The notes: a model not told the origin generated them from the sequence alone. 64,000 nucleotides of DNA from Candidatus Ancillula prorhinotermitis (GCA_031280795.1 JAITGF010000014.1:1-64000); one strand, 5' to 3'; shown: positions 37,681 through 49,685, counted from the stretch's first letter. Made by a program: numbers and translations.

Positions 37681-38751
37681 TTACTCTTTATCTTCCAAAA
37701 CTTCAAGTTCGTGAATAAAATCTTCGAAATCATGCACATCTTTATCAGTAATACTTTCTTGCTTATCTGCTAATTCGAAAATCTTCTCCATAAACTCAGC
37801 ATTATCACCAAAACTATTAAATAGCATCACCACGAATCCAGATATATGACCTTGGCGTAAATCTTTGCCGAAATCATCTTGATCGTTGGACATCTGATAC
37901 ATAACACCCTCTAGCACGGATGACTCAACTTCAATATCTTCAATTTCAGCAAGGTCGATATTTTTACCTATGACTTTACCTAGTAAAAACGGGGCGAGTG
38001 TGGTGTAGCTAGCAGTTTTCAGAACGTCAGTCAGGCTATTCATTTCAATCATCTTATTTTGAGTGCGTTTATTTTTGAGATTGGTAATCGGAGTGTTTGA
38101 AAAATCTACGTCAATAACTTGGCCGACTATAACATCACGTTTCATCGAATCCCAGATGAAGCGACAAGAGTCAAAAGCATCATCAGATATGGCCTCCTTT
38201 TCTCGAAGTTTGAGTATAGCATCGTAGAAAGTCATGTCGGCGATCATTAAGTATAAATCACCAAGTAGGATAGCTTTTTCGACACCGATTTTAGTCCAGG
38301 AAGCAGCTCTTCCACGGCGGCGTTTATCTTTATCAATTATGTCATCGTGGATAAGCATACTGTTCTGGAAAAGCTCTATCGCAGCGGCTACCTCAAAATA
38401 TTCCATCCTTATTTCATCTTCGCGATCTTTAGCCCCAGATAACGCATGATAAAGAAGTGCTAAACCCCGGTTAAGTTTTCCACCTAATACCGATTCGCGC
38501 AACTCTTTAATAAAGTTTTTTGCAAATTTCGTCAACAATTTGTCTACATCGATTCGCGAAATACTAGGCAATTCAATAGTATCTTCAACTTGGGCTTGCA
38601 TGATCGATTCAATACTGTCAGATAGGTACTCATTAAATTCAAGAGCTCGCGCTTGTTCTTCTTCAGGTAGCTGCATGTCTTCAGACGATGAGAAATCAGA
38701 CTCGCCACCTTCCCCCAACAAGGCCTCATCCCACTTATAGTTATTATTCAT
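37681..38751 (-). CDS. polyprenyl diphosphate synthase (IdsA-like)
   Basis: A 356-residue trans-prenyltransferase that condenses isopentenyl diphosphate with allylic diphosphates. The first Asp-rich motif is HDDIIDKDKRRRGRAASW (about residues 133-150). The Lys-Thr element is VLKTASYTTLAP. The second Asp motif, usually DDxxD, reads NDQDDFGKD. Product chain length cannot be told. Start is ATG 38751, six bases after TACAAT; an upstream ATG would translate the promoter as MWYN. The N-terminal 45 residues are acidic and non-conserved. Confidence 0.85.
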   Translation of the reverse strand: MNNNYKWDEALLGEGGESDFSSSEDMQLPEEEQARALEFNEYLSDSIESIMQAQVEDTIELPSISRIDVDKLLTKFAKNFIKELRESVLGGKLNRGLALLYHALSGAKDREDEIRMEYFEVAAAIELFQNSMLIHDDIIDKDKRRRGRAASWTKIGVEKAILLGDLYLMIADMTFYDAILKLREKEAISDDAFDSCRFIWDSMKRDVIVGQVIDVDFSNTPITNLKNKRTQNKMIEMNSLTDVLKTASYTTLAPFLLGKVIGKNIDLAEIEDIEVESSVLEGVMYQMSNDQDDFGKDLRQGHISGFVVMLFNSFGDNAEFMEKIFELADKQESITDKDVHDFEDFIHELEVLEDKE

Positions 38752-38763
38752 AAATCTATTGTA
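38752..38763 (-). promoter_or_regulatory. leaderless promoter of the polyprenyl synthase gene
   Basis: Minus-strand TGG-TACAAT (hexamer 38758-38763), then six bases, then ATG. A weaker CCACCGC block lies about 14 bases upstream. Confidence 0.65.
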
Positions 38764-38813
38764 CCACATTTTTTTATGCGGTGGGTAATTTAATTATACA
38801 TACGTCTTGACTA

Positions 38814-39782
38814 CTACATACTCTCAAGTGCGAGCTCGAGTTGGTAGCTGATATTTTGGGCATCTACGAAAGAGAATCCATTGGCATCATTTTTATCTCC
38901 AAGCGTCATGCCTATGATCAGATCGTCCGAATCCTCAACGTTTCTTGAAAAAAGTATGCAACGCCCAGCCTCATCAGTATATCCTATCTTGATACCATTA
39001 AAACCAACCTCAATCAACGAGTTGCCGTTCGTGATGGTTTCAGTAAGCTCTCCACCGGAAAAAACTGTCGGAAACTCAATGCTCCGTAGTTGAACTGTAG
39101 CTGCTAAAGTAGGGTTATCCATAGCTAGCTTGGCAATTTCAAAGAGCTGTGATGGCCTAGCTTTAGTACCATTATCAAGCCCGGACGCATCATTGCCAAT
39201 TTCGACACCTTCAATACTATGGCGGCTCAGGTATTCAAGCGCTTTTTCACGGTAAGCTTCAAGCGAACCAAACTGGTTTCGAACTAAAGTGTTTGCAAGG
39301 TTGTTAGCAGATGCTAAAATCATGCCTTGCAGACACAGGCGTTTAGAAAACGTTTCGCCTTCAAACACCTGCATACTTGTACCGCCTTCATTATTAGATA
39401 CTGCCAAATAACCCATATCTTCGGTGTCAATGGTGATGGTTTGGTCAAGTTCAGCGTCATTTTCTACACTATCGAGTACAACTAATGCTGTGATAACCTT
39501 TGCTAGCGAAGCAATCGAGTGTGCTGAATCGTCTCCGCACTTTGCCACTACCCCTAGTTTTTTAGTGCCCACTAACATCTGTGGTGAGTCCGTGCAGGTG
39601 ATGGTAAGACTAGGTTTTGGTAGTGAATGATCACTATCTAGAGCATTATTGGAAGATTCTAGATCAGCAGGCACATCTGGCTCGGCAGAGAGTTTTTGAG
39701 CATTGCTAATCCATGCCACTAGCGAAACTAGCATAAGAACTACTAGCGCGACGCCGAGCAGAGCGACGACACGCCTACGCAA
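38814..39782 (-). CDS. D-alanyl-D-alanine carboxypeptidase-like protein (penicillin-binding, S11 type)
   Basis: A 322-residue protein with an N-terminal membrane anchor or signal (about residues 4-27) and an S11 peptidase domain that trims peptidoglycan pentapeptides. SxxK is SLAK in SIASLAKVITALVV (about residue 91), SxN is SANNLANTL (about residue 158). The third motif, normally KTG, reads KIG in NGIKIGYTDEAG, a substitution at a residue that contacts substrate. The start shown is TTG 39780-39782; an in-frame ATA at 39804-39806 preceded by AGGGTG would add eight residues. Function may be altered by the KIG change. Confidence 0.78.
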   Translation of the reverse strand: MRRRVVALLGVALVVLMLVSLVAWISNAQKLSAEPDVPADLESSNNALDSDHSLPKPSLTITCTDSPQMLVGTKKLGVVAKCGDDSAHSIASLAKVITALVVLDSVENDAELDQTITIDTEDMGYLAVSNNEGGTSMQVFEGETFSKRLCLQGMILASANNLANTLVRNQFGSLEAYREKALEYLSRHSIEGVEIGNDASGLDNGTKARPSQLFEIAKLAMDNPTLAATVQLRSIEFPTVFSGGELTETITNGNSLIEVGFNGIKIGYTDEAGRCILFSRNVEDSDDLIIGMTLGDKNDANGFSFVDAQNISYQLELALESM

Positions 39783-39864
39783 ATAAATGCGTCTTCTATC
39801 TTCTATACTAGTGCACCCTAATTTCTTTTGTAACTGTCTTTTTAGGAACTGTTTCTTTGCTCCT

Positions 39865-40944
39865 TCACATCACTATCTTGTCTAAAATGGCTTGACCGAT
39901 TTGGTTAGTGCTGCGCCCAGGTCTTGTGCCGTGCTCAGCGATATCTGCATCAATCGCTTGGCGGATGCGACCACCGGCTAAGGCTAGACCAAGGTGCTCA
40001 GCAAGCATAGCTGCAGAGAGTATAGCCGCACGTGGGTCGGCAATGCCCTGGCCAGCAATGTCTGGAGCTGAGCCATGAACAGGCTCAAACATCGATGGGT
40101 TTTTACGGCTAGCGTCAATATTTCCACTAGCTGCTAGCCCAATACCTCCAGATATCGCACCTGCTTCGTCAGTTAGAATATCGCCAAAGAGATTATCAGT
40201 CACCACCACATCAAAGCGCTGGGGGTTAGTCACCAAAAAGATTGTGGCAGCATCTACATGTAAGTAGTCGACTACTACATCTGGAAAACGTGGTGCAGTT
40301 TCTTTAACGATTCGATCCCACAGGCCTCCCGCATTCACTAGAACGTTATGCTTATGCACAAGTGTAAGCTTCTTGCGAGGCCTTATCGATGCGAGTTTGA
40401 ATGCGTACTCAACTGTACGCGCCACCCCGTACGCAGTGTTCACCGAGACTTCAGTAGCAACCTCATGCTCACTACCCACGCGAAGTGCACCGCCTTGCCC
40501 GGAGTACAGGCCTTCAGTACCTTCGCGCACCACTACGAAATCGACTTCACCTTGGGCGAGTACTTTATCGCTAAGCGGTGAGTCAACGTTGTGGTAAATT
40601 TTACTTGGGCGTAAGTTGACGTAATGGTCAAGCGCAAAACGCAACTTCAGCAGAAGCCCGCGCTCGAGAACACCTGAGGGCACGCTTGGGTCACCTACTG
40701 CGCCGAGCAAAATCGCATCGTTCTTACGAATGTGCTCCAAAGTGTCATCGTTAAGAATTTCACCACCGGCGATATTATCTGGAGTGCCACCGGTTTTGCG
40801 CCAGTTTTCTGCCCCAAGATTGAAGCGGGTTACTTCAAAATTCGCCAAATCTTTAGCAGCGTGCTTCAGTATACCAAGCGCCACTGGTGTCACCTCGATA
40901 CCAATACCATCTCCCGGGATTAGGGCAAGCTTCACGTCTTTCAT
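39865..40944 (-). CDS. leuB: 3-isopropylmalate dehydrogenase
   Basis: LeuB oxidatively decarboxylates 3-isopropylmalate in leucine synthesis and may also act on methylmalate in the citramalate route. The 359-residue protein has [49 protein letters not shown] and [15 protein letters not shown]. The ATG follows AAGGAG, itself part of a tandem repeat. It is downstream of ilvC on the same strand with 74 bases between. Confidence 0.95.
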   Translation of the reverse strand: MKDVKLALIPGDGIGIEVTPVALGILKHAAKDLANFEVTRFNLGAENWRKTGGTPDNIAGGEILNDDTLEHIRKNDAILLGAVGDPSVPSGVLERGLLLKLRFALDHYVNLRPSKIYHNVDSPLSDKVLAQGEVDFVVVREGTEGLYSGQGGALRVGSEHEVATEVSVNTAYGVARTVEYAFKLASIRPRKKLTLVHKHNVLVNAGGLWDRIVKETAPRFPDVVVDYLHVDAATIFLVTNPQRFDVVVTDNLFGDILTDEAGAISGGIGLAASGNIDASRKNPSMFEPVHGSAPDIAGQGIADPRAAILSAAMLAEHLGLALAGGRIRQAIDADIAEHGTRPGRSTNQIGQAILDKIVM

Positions 40945-40949
40945 GCTTT

Positions 40950-41009
40950 CTCCTTTACTTCGCGCTCCTTTACTTCGCGCTCCTTAAATTAACGCTCTCC
41001 AACTTAACG
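40950..41009 (-). repeat. four 15-bp tandem repeats in the leuB leader
   Basis: On the plus strand the units are CTCCTTTACTTCGCG (40950-40964), the same again (40965-40979), CTCCTTAAATTAACG (40980-40994) and CTCTCCAACTTAACG (40995-41009). On the mRNA this yields three consecutive AAGGAG Shine-Dalgarno sequences, the last placed correctly for leuB. Confidence 0.85.
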
Positions 41010-41018
41010 TGCGAGTAG

Positions 41019-42164
<1,146 letters not shown>

Positions 42165-42171
42165 CCATACT

Positions 42172-45102
42172 TTACGCTTCATCGCGCAGGCGTTCAAGCG
42201 TTTCATCAAGATCTTCGGCTTTCACAAGAACTTCGCGTGCTTTTGAGCCTACTGCTGGGCCTACCACCCCTCTACTTTCAAGTAGATCCATAAGTCGACC
42301 AGCTTTTGCAAAGCCAACTCTAAGTTTACGCTGCAGCATTGACGTCGATCCGAGTCCAGTGGTGATGACTAACTCTGCTGCCGCTAGTAGATCGTCCATA
42401 TCGGAGCCGATTTCATCAATTTCTTTTATCTTACTAGATGCTTTCGAGACTTCCAGATCTTCGCGGTAGGCTGGCTTCATCTGAGTCTTGGCAGCGCTAA
42501 CTACTTGCTTTACTTCTGCTTCGGAAACCCAACAGCCTTGGATACGTACAGTCGCTGACTTGCCCATCGGCAAGAACAATGCATCACCTTGCCCCACAAG
42601 CTTTTCAGCGCCTACTTGGTCAAGAATAACTCTAGAGTCGGCTAGTGAAGATGTTGTGAAAGCCAGGCGTGACGGTATGTTGGCTTTGATTAAGCCTGTC
42701 ACAACATCTACAGATGGGCGCTGCGTTGCAACGACTAGATGAATTCCGGCAGCGCGCGCGAGCTGCGTGATACGCTGAATCGAAGCTTCAACATCGCGTG
42801 GAGCCTCCATCATTAAATCCGCCAACTCGTCGATTACGACTAGCAGATACGGATAAGGAGCAACTTTGCGCTCTGACCCTTCAGGGGCATTCACACGCCC
42901 TGCGCGAACCGCTTCATTAAAATTGTCTACATGAGTGAAGCCGAAAAACTCCATATCGTCATAACGCGCATCCATCTCTTTGACTACCCACGCCAAAGCG
43001 TCGGCAGCTTGTTTCGGGTCGGTAATGATCGGGGTGAGCAGGTGTGGAATGCCTTGGTAGACCTGCATATCCACACGTTTAGGGTCGATGATGATGATAC
43101 GCACATCGTATGGTGTTGAGCGCATAAGCACGGACGTAAGCATCGAATTCACGAAGCTAGACTTTCCGGATCCAGTCGCTCCAGCAACTAGTAGATGAGG
43201 CATTTTAGCAAGGTTAGCTACTACATACTCCCCTTCAGTGTCTTTACCTAATGCAGTAAGTAGCGGGTGGGGGTCCTTTTGAGCGGCCTTAGAAGATAAA
43301 ACATCTCCAAGTAGCACAGTTTCGCGATCATGATTCGGTATTTCGATACCAATTGCCGATTTGCCGGGTATGGGAGATAGGATTCGTACCTGGCTAGATT
43401 TTACAGCTACTGCGATATTATTAAGCAGACCAGTGATTTTCTCCACTTTCACACCGGCGCCAAGGACGATTTCATAGCAGGTGACAGTCGGGCCACGATT
43501 GAATCCGGCGACCTTAGCATCAATGCTGAACTCTGCGAAAAGGCCAGTCAAAGCTGAAACAATTTCTTGGTTATTGTCCATACTGACATTAAGGGTAGCC
43601 TCAGATTTTTTGAGGATGTTCTTTTGTGGCAGTGTGTACTTAGGCGTTTTTACGGCTTTTCGAAGTTCATCGGGGGTTAGTTTTCCGTTCGGGATTGCGT
43701 CCATGCCTGAAGCGATCTCAGCTGGCCCTGGAGTAAGGCTTGGTACTGGTGCACTATTGTGCGCGTTACTATGTACGACACCATGAGCAGCAGCAAAGTC
43801 CGGCTCTTCAAACTGTGAGTCGCCTACCGCCGAGTAACTTTGCCCAGAAGTTTCGTATACCAGCTCTGCCATTGAGCGAACATCGGAGAGGTCTTCAGAA
43901 AGAGCAGGTTCATCAAGTAAGTTACCACTAAAGTTGTCGTACGGGCTGTAATCAATTTTGCGCGCTCCACTATATGTTTCATCATTAATCGAAATAGCTC
44001 TGGGCGCAGAATCGTTAACTAGAGCATCACCTTCGCCTTCCGCGTTCCTAGAGTCAGATTCGCTAATTAGCGGCGTATCATATGGCACTGCATCGCTCAT
44101 CTGGTCAGATTCACTAGCGGTTTTCACACTTTTATCGCCGTCGTTTGCATCTTCTAATCGGGGCGCCTTTTGTGTATTGAAACCGAAATAAGCACTGAGG
44201 TGACCGAATATAGACTTGCGTGGCGGTCTTTCTGCTTCAACTGTTTTATCGGCTACCCCAAGATCATGCTCAGGCACACCACGGGCTAAGCGCAATGCTC
44301 CAGAAGGGTCATCCCCTGGCTCAAGCGCTTTGAGAGACGTAGCGTCATCACTGTTATGGTTGCTTTTACTAGATTCACTTGATGGCATAACATTAGAAAT
44401 GCTCTGCTCTTGATTTTGCAGCTGCTTTTTTTGACGGTGCTCAGCAATGCTTTCTGAGAGTTCACGCACCTTAGCGGGAAGTTGGTTAAACGGCGTTGCA
44501 GTAATGACTAGAACCCCAAAGATGCCGATAAAAACCAGCACCGGTATTGCAACGTAGACGGAGAGCCCAAGCTTTAGCGGATTAGCGAATAACCACCCCA
44601 AATAACCACCAGCGTACTGAATGGCGTGTAGATTCCAATACGCAGGTGTATCAAAACCCACTTGAAAAATGCCGCAAATTGATGCAAGTAGCGCAGCCCA
44701 CCCAATACCAAGGCGTCCATTATCGCGTGATTTGAAGCGTTTGAAGGCGACTCTTACACCAAAATAGAGCACTATCAGTGGCATTATCAGCGTTATCACA
44801 CCAAATAGTGTACGAAATGCAACGTCGAGCCAGTCAAGCATAAAGGCGTCAACCGCAAACCACTCCCGCACTGAAAGCGCAATCGCTATCACTACCATTA
44901 ATATGCCCATCAGGTCCCTAGTATGCTGCCAAGTGAAAAACCGTACCAGCAAATTTGGAGTCGCCTCATTGATTGTAGCCGCTTCGCTAGCAGTTGCGTT
45001 ACGCTGATTAGTTCGAATGCGCTCCGTTTTTTGGGTAGCGAGAGATGTGCGCGAAGCAGAACCACGCGCAAATCTCTCCGTCTTTTGGTTGGACGATACC
45101 AC
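42172..45102 (-). CDS. ftsK: DNA translocase FtsK
   Basis: FtsK pumps chromosome ends across the division septum and triggers dimer resolution. The 976-residue protein has four or five N-terminal transmembrane helices (about residues 60-220), an acidic Ser-rich linker (about 230-480), then the motor: [17 protein letters not shown], Walker [10 protein letters not shown] (about residue 640), Walker [14 protein letters not shown] and [11 protein letters not shown]. The winged-helix gamma domain at the end contains [23 protein letters not shown] 45102 is nine bases after the -10 hexamer; an in-frame ATA at 45103-45105 is exactly six bases after it. Confidence 0.93.
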   Translation of the reverse strand: MVSSNQKTERFARGSASRTSLATQKTERIRTNQRNATASEAATINEATPNLLVRFFTWQHTRDLMGILMVVIAIALSVREWFAVDAFMLDWLDVAFRTLFGVITLIMPLIVLYFGVRVAFKRFKSRDNGRLGIGWAALLASICGIFQVGFDTPAYWNLHAIQYAGGYLGWLFANPLKLGLSVYVAIPVLVFIGIFGVLVITATPFNQLPAKVRELSESIAEHRQKKQLQNQEQSISNVMPSSESSKSNHNSDDATSLKALEPGDDPSGALRLARGVPEHDLGVADKTVEAERPPRKSIFGHLSAYFGFNTQKAPRLEDANDGDKSVKTASESDQMSDAVPYDTPLISESDSRNAEGEGDALVNDSAPRAISINDETYSGARKIDYSPYDNFSGNLLDEPALSEDLSDVRSMAELVYETSGQSYSAVGDSQFEEPDFAAAHGVVHSNAHNSAPVPSLTPGPAEIASGMDAIPNGKLTPDELRKAVKTPKYTLPQKNILKKSEATLNVSMDNNQEIVSALTGLFAEFSIDAKVAGFNRGPTVTCYEIVLGAGVKVEKITGLLNNIAVAVKSSQVRILSPIPGKSAIGIEIPNHDRETVLLGDVLSSKAAQKDPHPLLTALGKDTEGEYVVANLAKMPHLLVAGATGSGKSSFVNSMLTSVLMRSTPYDVRIIIIDPKRVDMQVYQGIPHLLTPIITDPKQAADALAWVVKEMDARYDDMEFFGFTHVDNFNEAVRAGRVNAPEGSERKVAPYPYLLVVIDELADLMMEAPRDVEASIQRITQLARAAGIHLVVATQRPSVDVVTGLIKANIPSRLAFTTSSLADSRVILDQVGAEKLVGQGDALFLPMGKSATVRIQGCWVSEAEVKQVVSAAKTQMKPAYREDLEVSKASSKIKEIDEIGSDMDDLLAAAELVITTGLGSTSMLQRKLRVGFAKAGRLMDLLESRGVVGPAVGSKAREVLVKAEDLDETLERLRDEA

Positions 45103-45111
45103 TATATGTCA

Positions 45112-45117
45112 ATTATA
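45112..45117 (-). promoter_or_regulatory. ftsK -10 element
   Basis: Minus-strand TGT-TATAAT. GTG is nine bases downstream and ATA six. A GGCGCGCC palindrome lies about 25 bases upstream, inside the preceding small gene. Confidence 0.6.
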
Positions 45118-45126
45118 ACATATAAA

Positions 45127-45408
45127 CTAACCTTTAGCCTTAAGGCGCGCCGAATTTAGTGAACCGACATATTGACGCAATGAAAAAATCACCCGTGAAT
45201 ATTCACTTTGCAAACGTATCGCCTTCTCGATGAACGCATATGCTCGCTCACGGTAGTATCTAGCCGAAAATGACTCCCATTGCATATTGTTCAGTGCTGA
45301 CCTAAAAGCAAGAGTATGCTGATTTAACACTTCGCTACTAGTGGTGTAAAAGGCCAGGTTTTCCTTAGCTCTTTTTAGCTGGACAGCAAGAAGCTCTGAC
45401 GCATTCAC
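45127..45408 (-). CDS. small helical protein with a WxS turn, WXG100-like
   Basis: A 93-residue, mostly helical protein. Two long helices flank a central NMQWESFSARYYRERA (about residues 41-56), similar in place and pattern to the W-x-G turn plus A..Y/F helix of WXG100 (ESAT-6-like) proteins, with Ser instead of Gly. It overlaps the preceding gene, another WXG100-like protein, by four bases. No secretion ATPase (EccC) is in the window. The function is unknown; a type VII-linked role is a hypothesis. Confidence 0.5.
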   Translation of the reverse strand: MNASELLAVQLKRAKENLAFYTTSSEVLNQHTLAFRSALNNMQWESFSARYYRERAYAFIEKAIRLQSEYSRVIFSLRQYVGSLNSARLKAKG

Positions 45409-45698
45409 TTGATCGCTCCAGCAAGATGATTGTCTGCTTCGCGCATAGTGCTCACTACCCTAGTCAAGAAGGCGGACACCTCGTCAAGACCCTGGATGGT
45501 GCTTCTCGCACCATTGTTAAAGCGGTCGTACGCCTCATTAAAAGCCGAGGATGCGCGGTCGGTCACAAAACCAGTGCTCACTAGAGAGGCTATATGATTA
45601 CGTAGATGGTCTAGCTTCTGGTAGATGTCATCGCGCCCTTGAGTTAGCTTATTCTTTGCGTCCTCCATTTGATCGTATGATATATTTAGATTTGGCAT
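45405..45698 (-). CDS. WXG100-like small protein
   Basis: A 97-residue protein starting MPNLNISYDQMEDAKNKL. Length, helix-turn-helix layout and the C-terminal helix with STMREADNHLA are typical of WXG100 proteins. The turn reads TGFVTDRASSAF, so the Trp of W-x-G is replaced by Phe and the Gly by Thr, while the following A..AF helix pattern is kept. The ATG at 45696-45698 has GAAAGGA upstream. It forms a two-gene unit with the next small gene, just before ftsK. Confidence 0.6.
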   Translation of the reverse strand: MPNLNISYDQMEDAKNKLTQGRDDIYQKLDHLRNHIASLVSTGFVTDRASSAFNEAYDRFNNGARSTIQGLDEVSAFLTRVVSTMREADNHLAGAIK

Positions 45699-45725
45699 AT
45701 TTTTCCTTTCTGTTAATATAGCATC

Positions 45726-45731
45726 ATTATA
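45726..45731 (-). promoter_or_regulatory. -10 element of the WXG100-like pair
   Basis: Minus-strand TATAAT about 27 bases before ATG 45698, with a GAAAGGA ribosome binding site in the leader. No GCGCGC block is seen upstream of this one. Confidence 0.55.
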
Positions 45732-45795
45732 ATGCAAAACAGTTGGCAAATATATACGAAGTTCTAAAAATGTGTCAAATGGTGGATGTTAACAA

Positions 45796-48540
45796 TTATG
45801 CTTGATCTTCTTCAGACTTGTTCAGATCAGTTTCAGGAAGGTCTCGAGTCGGGTTTTTAGCCACCTTCAAGATCGAATCGCCAGCATCGGGCTTAGCAAA
45901 AATGACACCTTGCGTATTTCTACCTGATGGGCGTATTTCATCAACATCAGAGCGACCGACTTTTCCAGAAGACATAATCACCATCAACTCATCTTCGCCA
46001 CTAGTTAGAACTGCACCGACCAGGTCACCCTTCTTCTCTGTTATGTTCGCAACTTTAACGCCTACACCACCACGCCCTTTAATCGGGTACTCATCAATCG
46101 GGGTGCGTTTGGCATAGCCAGACTCTGTCACAGTCACTAAGTCTAGCTCTTGACCGACGCTATAGTGGCTATGGGCATTGTAGTTGCTGTCTGCAGCAGC
46201 GCCGCCATTTGCATCACTCACTTCTTTAGGCGTTTCTTTAGATTTCACGTCCTTAGGTTGGGCGTTTTTAGGTTGGATATTAGCAGAGGTGTCGACAATC
46301 TTCGAGTCGCCGTCAGTTGCCGGAATTACATTTGCACTTAAAAGCTCATCTTCAGGTCTAAAACGCATACCTTTGACACCGGATGAAGTGCGCCCTATAG
46401 TGCGAATACGGTCTTCGGTCAGGGCGAAGCGTACTGCTTGGCCTTTTCTAGAAACCAAGATACATGTATCATCATCGTTAGCTAGCTGCACCGAAATCAA
46501 TTCGTCAGGAATGTTATTTTCATCTTCACGAAGCGTAATGGCTTTAAGGCCGTTTTGGCGAATGTTCGCATAGTCAGAAAGCTTTGACTTCTTGACTACA
46601 CCACGTTTCGTAGCGAAGAATAGATATTGGGCATCATCGAATTTACGCAAATCGAGCACTTGGGCGACTTGCTCATCTTTGGTGAGCGCTAAAAGGTTCG
46701 CAATATGCTGCCCCTTTGAATCGCGACCACCTTCGGGTAGTTCGTAGCCTTTGAGGCGAAATACGCGCCCTTTGGAAGTGAAAAACAAAATCCAATTGTG
46801 CGTTGTGGTCACAAAAAAATTCTGCACTAAATCATCATCTCGTAATTTAGCACCTTGAACTCCTTTGGCCCCTCTTCTAGTGGCGCGGTACTGGTCGGAG
46901 CGAGTGCGTTTTATGTACCCACCGTTAGTAAGAGTTATCACCATTTCTTCTTCTGGTATTAAATCTTCTTCATCGACATCGGGCCCATATGGTAAAATCT
47001 GGGTACGTCTTTCATCTCCAAAACGATCCACTATTTGAGCTAACTCATCTTTTACGATACTACGCTGACGTGTAGGGCTTGCAAGAATATCTTCAAAATC
47101 GGCAATCTTTGCACTCAGTTCATCGTACTCATCTTGTATCTTCTGGCGCTCCAAAGCGGCCAAACGGCTTAACTGCATTGCCAAAATTGCTCGAGCCTGC
47201 ACATCGTCAATCTTTAAAAAGTCAATCAATTTTACACGAGCTTCTTCGACGTCTTTTGAGCCACGGATAAGTGCAATCACTTCATCGATTGCATCAAGAG
47301 CCTTGAGGTACCCCTCTAAGATGTGCTGGCGATCCTTGGCTTCGCGTAGTAAAAATTCAGTCCTACGGCAAATCACATCTATTTGATGATTGACCCAGTT
47401 GACTAAGAACTGATCTAATGTCAAGACTTTAGGAACACCGTCAACTAATGCAAGCATATTTGCACCAAACGTTTCTTGAAGCTGTGAATGCTTGTAGAGG
47501 TTATTTAGCACCACCTTCGCCACAGCATCACGTTTCAAAAGCATTACCAAGCGAAGTCCAGTGCGCCCAGAGGACTCATCGCGGGCATCAGCAAGACCTT
47601 CAATGCGCCCCTCTTTCACCTGCTCCTGAAGGCGTCGCAGTAGAGCATCAGGGTTCACTTGATATGGAAGCTCGGTGGCGATCAGGCAAGTCCTGCCCCT
47701 AATTTCTTCAGTATGAATCACTGCTCGCATTATCACATGCCCGCGCCCAGTGCGATAGGCATCTTCGATACCTTTGTGCCCAAGAATTGTAGCAGCGGTG
47801 GGGAAATCTGGACCCTTAATTATCTTCACAGCCGCTTCGAGCACTTCTTCTTGGCTGGCATCAGGGTTATCTAGCACCCATGTAGCAGCTGCCGCCACTT
47901 CGCGCAAATTGTGTGGCGGAATCTTGGTCGCCATACCCACAGCAATGCCCTCTGAACCGTTTACTAAAAGATTAGGGAAGCGAGCCGGCAGAGTTACTGG
48001 CTCAAGGTTTTTACCATCGTAATTAGGCTCAAAATCAACTGTGTCCTTATCGATATCGCGCACTAACTCAAGGGCTAAAGAGTTCATCCTGCACTCAGTG
48101 TAACGAGGCGCAGCCGCACCATCATCACCTGGGGAGCCAAAGTTTCCTTGACCATCTACTAGCGGGTAGCGAAGCGACCAGCTCTGCACCAAACGTACTA
48201 ATGTATCATAAATTGCGGAGTCTCCATGTGGGTGATATTTACCCATTACGTCACCGACTACACGCGAGCATTTATTGTAGCCACGATCTGGTCTGTAACC
48301 ACCATCAAACATTGCGTAAACCACACGACGGTGCACAGGTTTTAAGCCGTCCTTCACGTCTGGTAATGCACGACCGACAATCACCGACATTGCATAGTCA
48401 AGATATGAGCTCTGCATTTCATTTTGCAGGCTAACTTGCGTTATTTTCCCGTGCTCAACTACTTGGCTTTCAGTTGCTGTAGAAAAACCAGCATCATCAT
48501 CCACATCTTGGTTAACGTTTTCTTCGTCCATGCTACTCAT
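45796..48540 (-). CDS. gyrA: DNA gyrase subunit A
   Basis: GyrA cuts and reseals DNA to introduce negative supercoils. The 914-residue protein has the winged helix with [16 protein letters not shown] (the quinolone region, keeping Ser and Asp at the key positions), the catalytic Tyr in AAPRYTECR (about residue 144), the coiled-coil and C-terminal pinwheel. The GyrA box is seen as [10 protein letters not shown] (about residues 560-570). A low-complexity insert of about 50 residues (near [14 protein letters not shown]) sits between pinwheel blades. gyrB is not in the window. ATG 48540 is eight bases after TATAAT; ATG 48531 is also possible. Confidence 0.96.
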   Translation of the reverse strand: MSSMDEENVNQDVDDDAGFSTATESQVVEHGKITQVSLQNEMQSSYLDYAMSVIVGRALPDVKDGLKPVHRRVVYAMFDGGYRPDRGYNKCSRVVGDVMGKYHPHGDSAIYDTLVRLVQSWSLRYPLVDGQGNFGSPGDDGAAAPRYTECRMNSLALELVRDIDKDTVDFEPNYDGKNLEPVTLPARFPNLLVNGSEGIAVGMATKIPPHNLREVAAAATWVLDNPDASQEEVLEAAVKIIKGPDFPTAATILGHKGIEDAYRTGRGHVIMRAVIHTEEIRGRTCLIATELPYQVNPDALLRRLQEQVKEGRIEGLADARDESSGRTGLRLVMLLKRDAVAKVVLNNLYKHSQLQETFGANMLALVDGVPKVLTLDQFLVNWVNHQIDVICRRTEFLLREAKDRQHILEGYLKALDAIDEVIALIRGSKDVEEARVKLIDFLKIDDVQARAILAMQLSRLAALERQKIQDEYDELSAKIADFEDILASPTRQRSIVKDELAQIVDRFGDERRTQILPYGPDVDEEDLIPEEEMVITLTNGGYIKRTRSDQYRATRRGAKGVQGAKLRDDDLVQNFFVTTTHNWILFFTSKGRVFRLKGYELPEGGRDSKGQHIANLLALTKDEQVAQVLDLRKFDDAQYLFFATKRGVVKKSKLSDYANIRQNGLKAITLREDENNIPDELISVQLANDDDTCILVSRKGQAVRFALTEDRIRTIGRTSSGVKGMRFRPEDELLSANVIPATDGDSKIVDTSANIQPKNAQPKDVKSKETPKEVSDANGGAAADSNYNAHSHYSVGQELDLVTVTESGYAKRTPIDEYPIKGRGGVGVKVANITEKKGDLVGAVLTSGEDELMVIMSSGKVGRSDVDEIRPSGRNTQGVIFAKPDAGDSILKVAKNPTRDLPETDLNKSEEDQA

Positions 48541-48548
48541 GTATTACT

Positions 48549-48554
48549 ATTATA
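48549..48554 (-). promoter_or_regulatory. gyrA -10 element
   Basis: Minus-strand TGG-TATAAT, eight bases before the ATG, predicting a leader of about two bases. It overlaps the space between gyrA and nusB. Confidence 0.6.
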
Positions 48555-48560
48555 CCATAT

Positions 48561-49088
48561 TTATGAAGTCGATGCACCGTTTAGTACGGCGTGTATAAAT
48601 TTAGGCGAACTGTCAGTGCCACCAAAATCATCAGCTAGCTTTGCGCCCTGATCAAGGGCAACTTTTAAGTCTAGACCTTCATCTAGCTCAGTTAGTAAAA
48701 CCATCAAAATCGCTAAGTCAGGCCTCGGGATGTTACGTAAATTGTTTGACTTAACGTTATTGAGGATTTTCTGCTCAGTTTGCTCGCGCAGATTTTCAAT
48801 GTGAATCAGGAGCTCTACCACCTGCTCATCGATAGCCCATTTTTTCGAGATTGGCTTACTTTTGCCAGAGCTTACAGAATTGACCGGATCGTCATTAGCG
48901 GTAACGACACTATCTATCTTGGCATTGGCTATCTGGGCATTGGCTATCTGGGCATTGGTGAAGTCGTCAATTATACTGCGACGCTCTTCAATTACCTTAG
49001 AAATAGTCTCATTTTTAATTAACGATTCTAGCACAATGTAAAAGGCGCGTTTTCGCCTTGTGATTTTAGACTTCAGCTCGTCGCTCAT
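48561..49088 (-). CDS. nusB: transcription antitermination factor NusB
   Basis: NusB, an all-helical RNA-binding protein, works with NusE in rRNA antitermination. The 175-residue sequence starts with RRKRAFYIVLESLIKNE and ends with RPDLAILMVLLTELDEGLDLKVALDQGAKLADDFG (cited in part) matching helices of the family. Between them is an unusual insert (about residues 45-80) with AQIAN repeats from a 15-bp tandem duplication, making it longer than the usual 135-150. The ATG directly follows the efp stop. Confidence 0.85.
   Translation of the reverse strand: MSDELKSKITRRKRAFYIVLESLIKNETISKVIEERRSIIDDFTNAQIANAQIANAKIDSVVTANDDPVNSVSSGKSKPISKKWAIDEQVVELLIHIENLREQTEQKILNNVKSNNLRNIPRPDLAILMVLLTELDEGLDLKVALDQGAKLADDFGGTDSSPKFIHAVLNGASTS
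48920..48960 (-). repeat. 15-bp tandem repeat inside nusB
   Basis: TGGCATTGGCTATCT, GGGCATTGGCTATCT and a partial GGGCATTGGTG follow in a row, encoding repeated Ala-Gln-Ile-Ala-Asn. This is in frame and looks like slippage expansion. Confidence 0.85.
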
Positions 49089-49658
49089 TTAAGCGCGGTC
49101 TTTATATTCATTAGTACGAGTGTCAACCTTCACTTTATCACCGATGTTAATGAAAAGTGGCACTTGAATCTCAAAATCTTCACTATTGTTCTCGAAAGTA
49201 GCAGGTTTAGTACCAGCGTTTGAGCGGTCGCCTTGCAGCCCTGGCTCAGTGTACTTCACTTCGACCACTACTGCTGGTGGAAGCTCTATGAAAAGAGGGT
49301 TGCCGTCGTGAAAAGCTACCACAACTTCGGTTTCTCCTTCAGTTAAGTAGCGGCGATCTTCGCCGACCACAGCGGCAGATAATGTTACTTGGTCATAAGT
49401 ATTCGTGTTCATAAATACGAAATCCACACCATCATTGTAGCTGTATTGCATATTCTGGCGATCGACAGTGGTGAAATCTACTTTTGCACCGGCGTTATAT
49501 GTTTTATCAACAACTTTTCCGGTCATGACATTTTTTTGCTTCGTACGCACAAATGCACCGCCCTTACCAGGCTTGACGTGCTGGAATTCAATTACCTGCC
49601 ACAAATCGTTACCATCTTGGATGATAGTGCCATTTTTAATGTCGTTACTAGTTGCCAT
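49089..49658 (-). CDS. efp: elongation factor P
   Basis: EF-P relieves ribosome stalling at proline runs. The 189-residue protein has the three beta-barrel domains: [30 protein letters not shown] with the modification loop GKGGAF (quoted in parts), [12 protein letters not shown] and the C-terminal [13 protein letters not shown] signature. The loop Lys is present. ATG 49658 has AAAGG upstream and a promoter about 28 bases away. The efp-nusB pairing is common in bacteria. Confidence 0.95.
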   Translation of the reverse strand: MATSNDIKNGTIIQDGNDLWQVIEFQHVKPGKGGAFVRTKQKNVMTGKVVDKTYNAGAKVDFTTVDRQNMQYSYNDGVDFVFMNTNTYDQVTLSAAVVGEDRRYLTEGETEVVVAFHDGNPLFIELPPAVVVEVKYTEPGLQGDRSNAGTKPATFENNSEDFEIQVPLFINIGDKVKVDTRTNEYKDRA

Positions 49659-49685
49659 TTAATACCTTTCGCTAATTACTATATA

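Noticed and set aside
45127..45749. A complete type VII secretion locus around the WXG100-like pair
   Set aside because: The adjacent large ATPase has the membrane domain, linker and gamma domain of the division FtsK, and no EccB/D/E-like genes are present.
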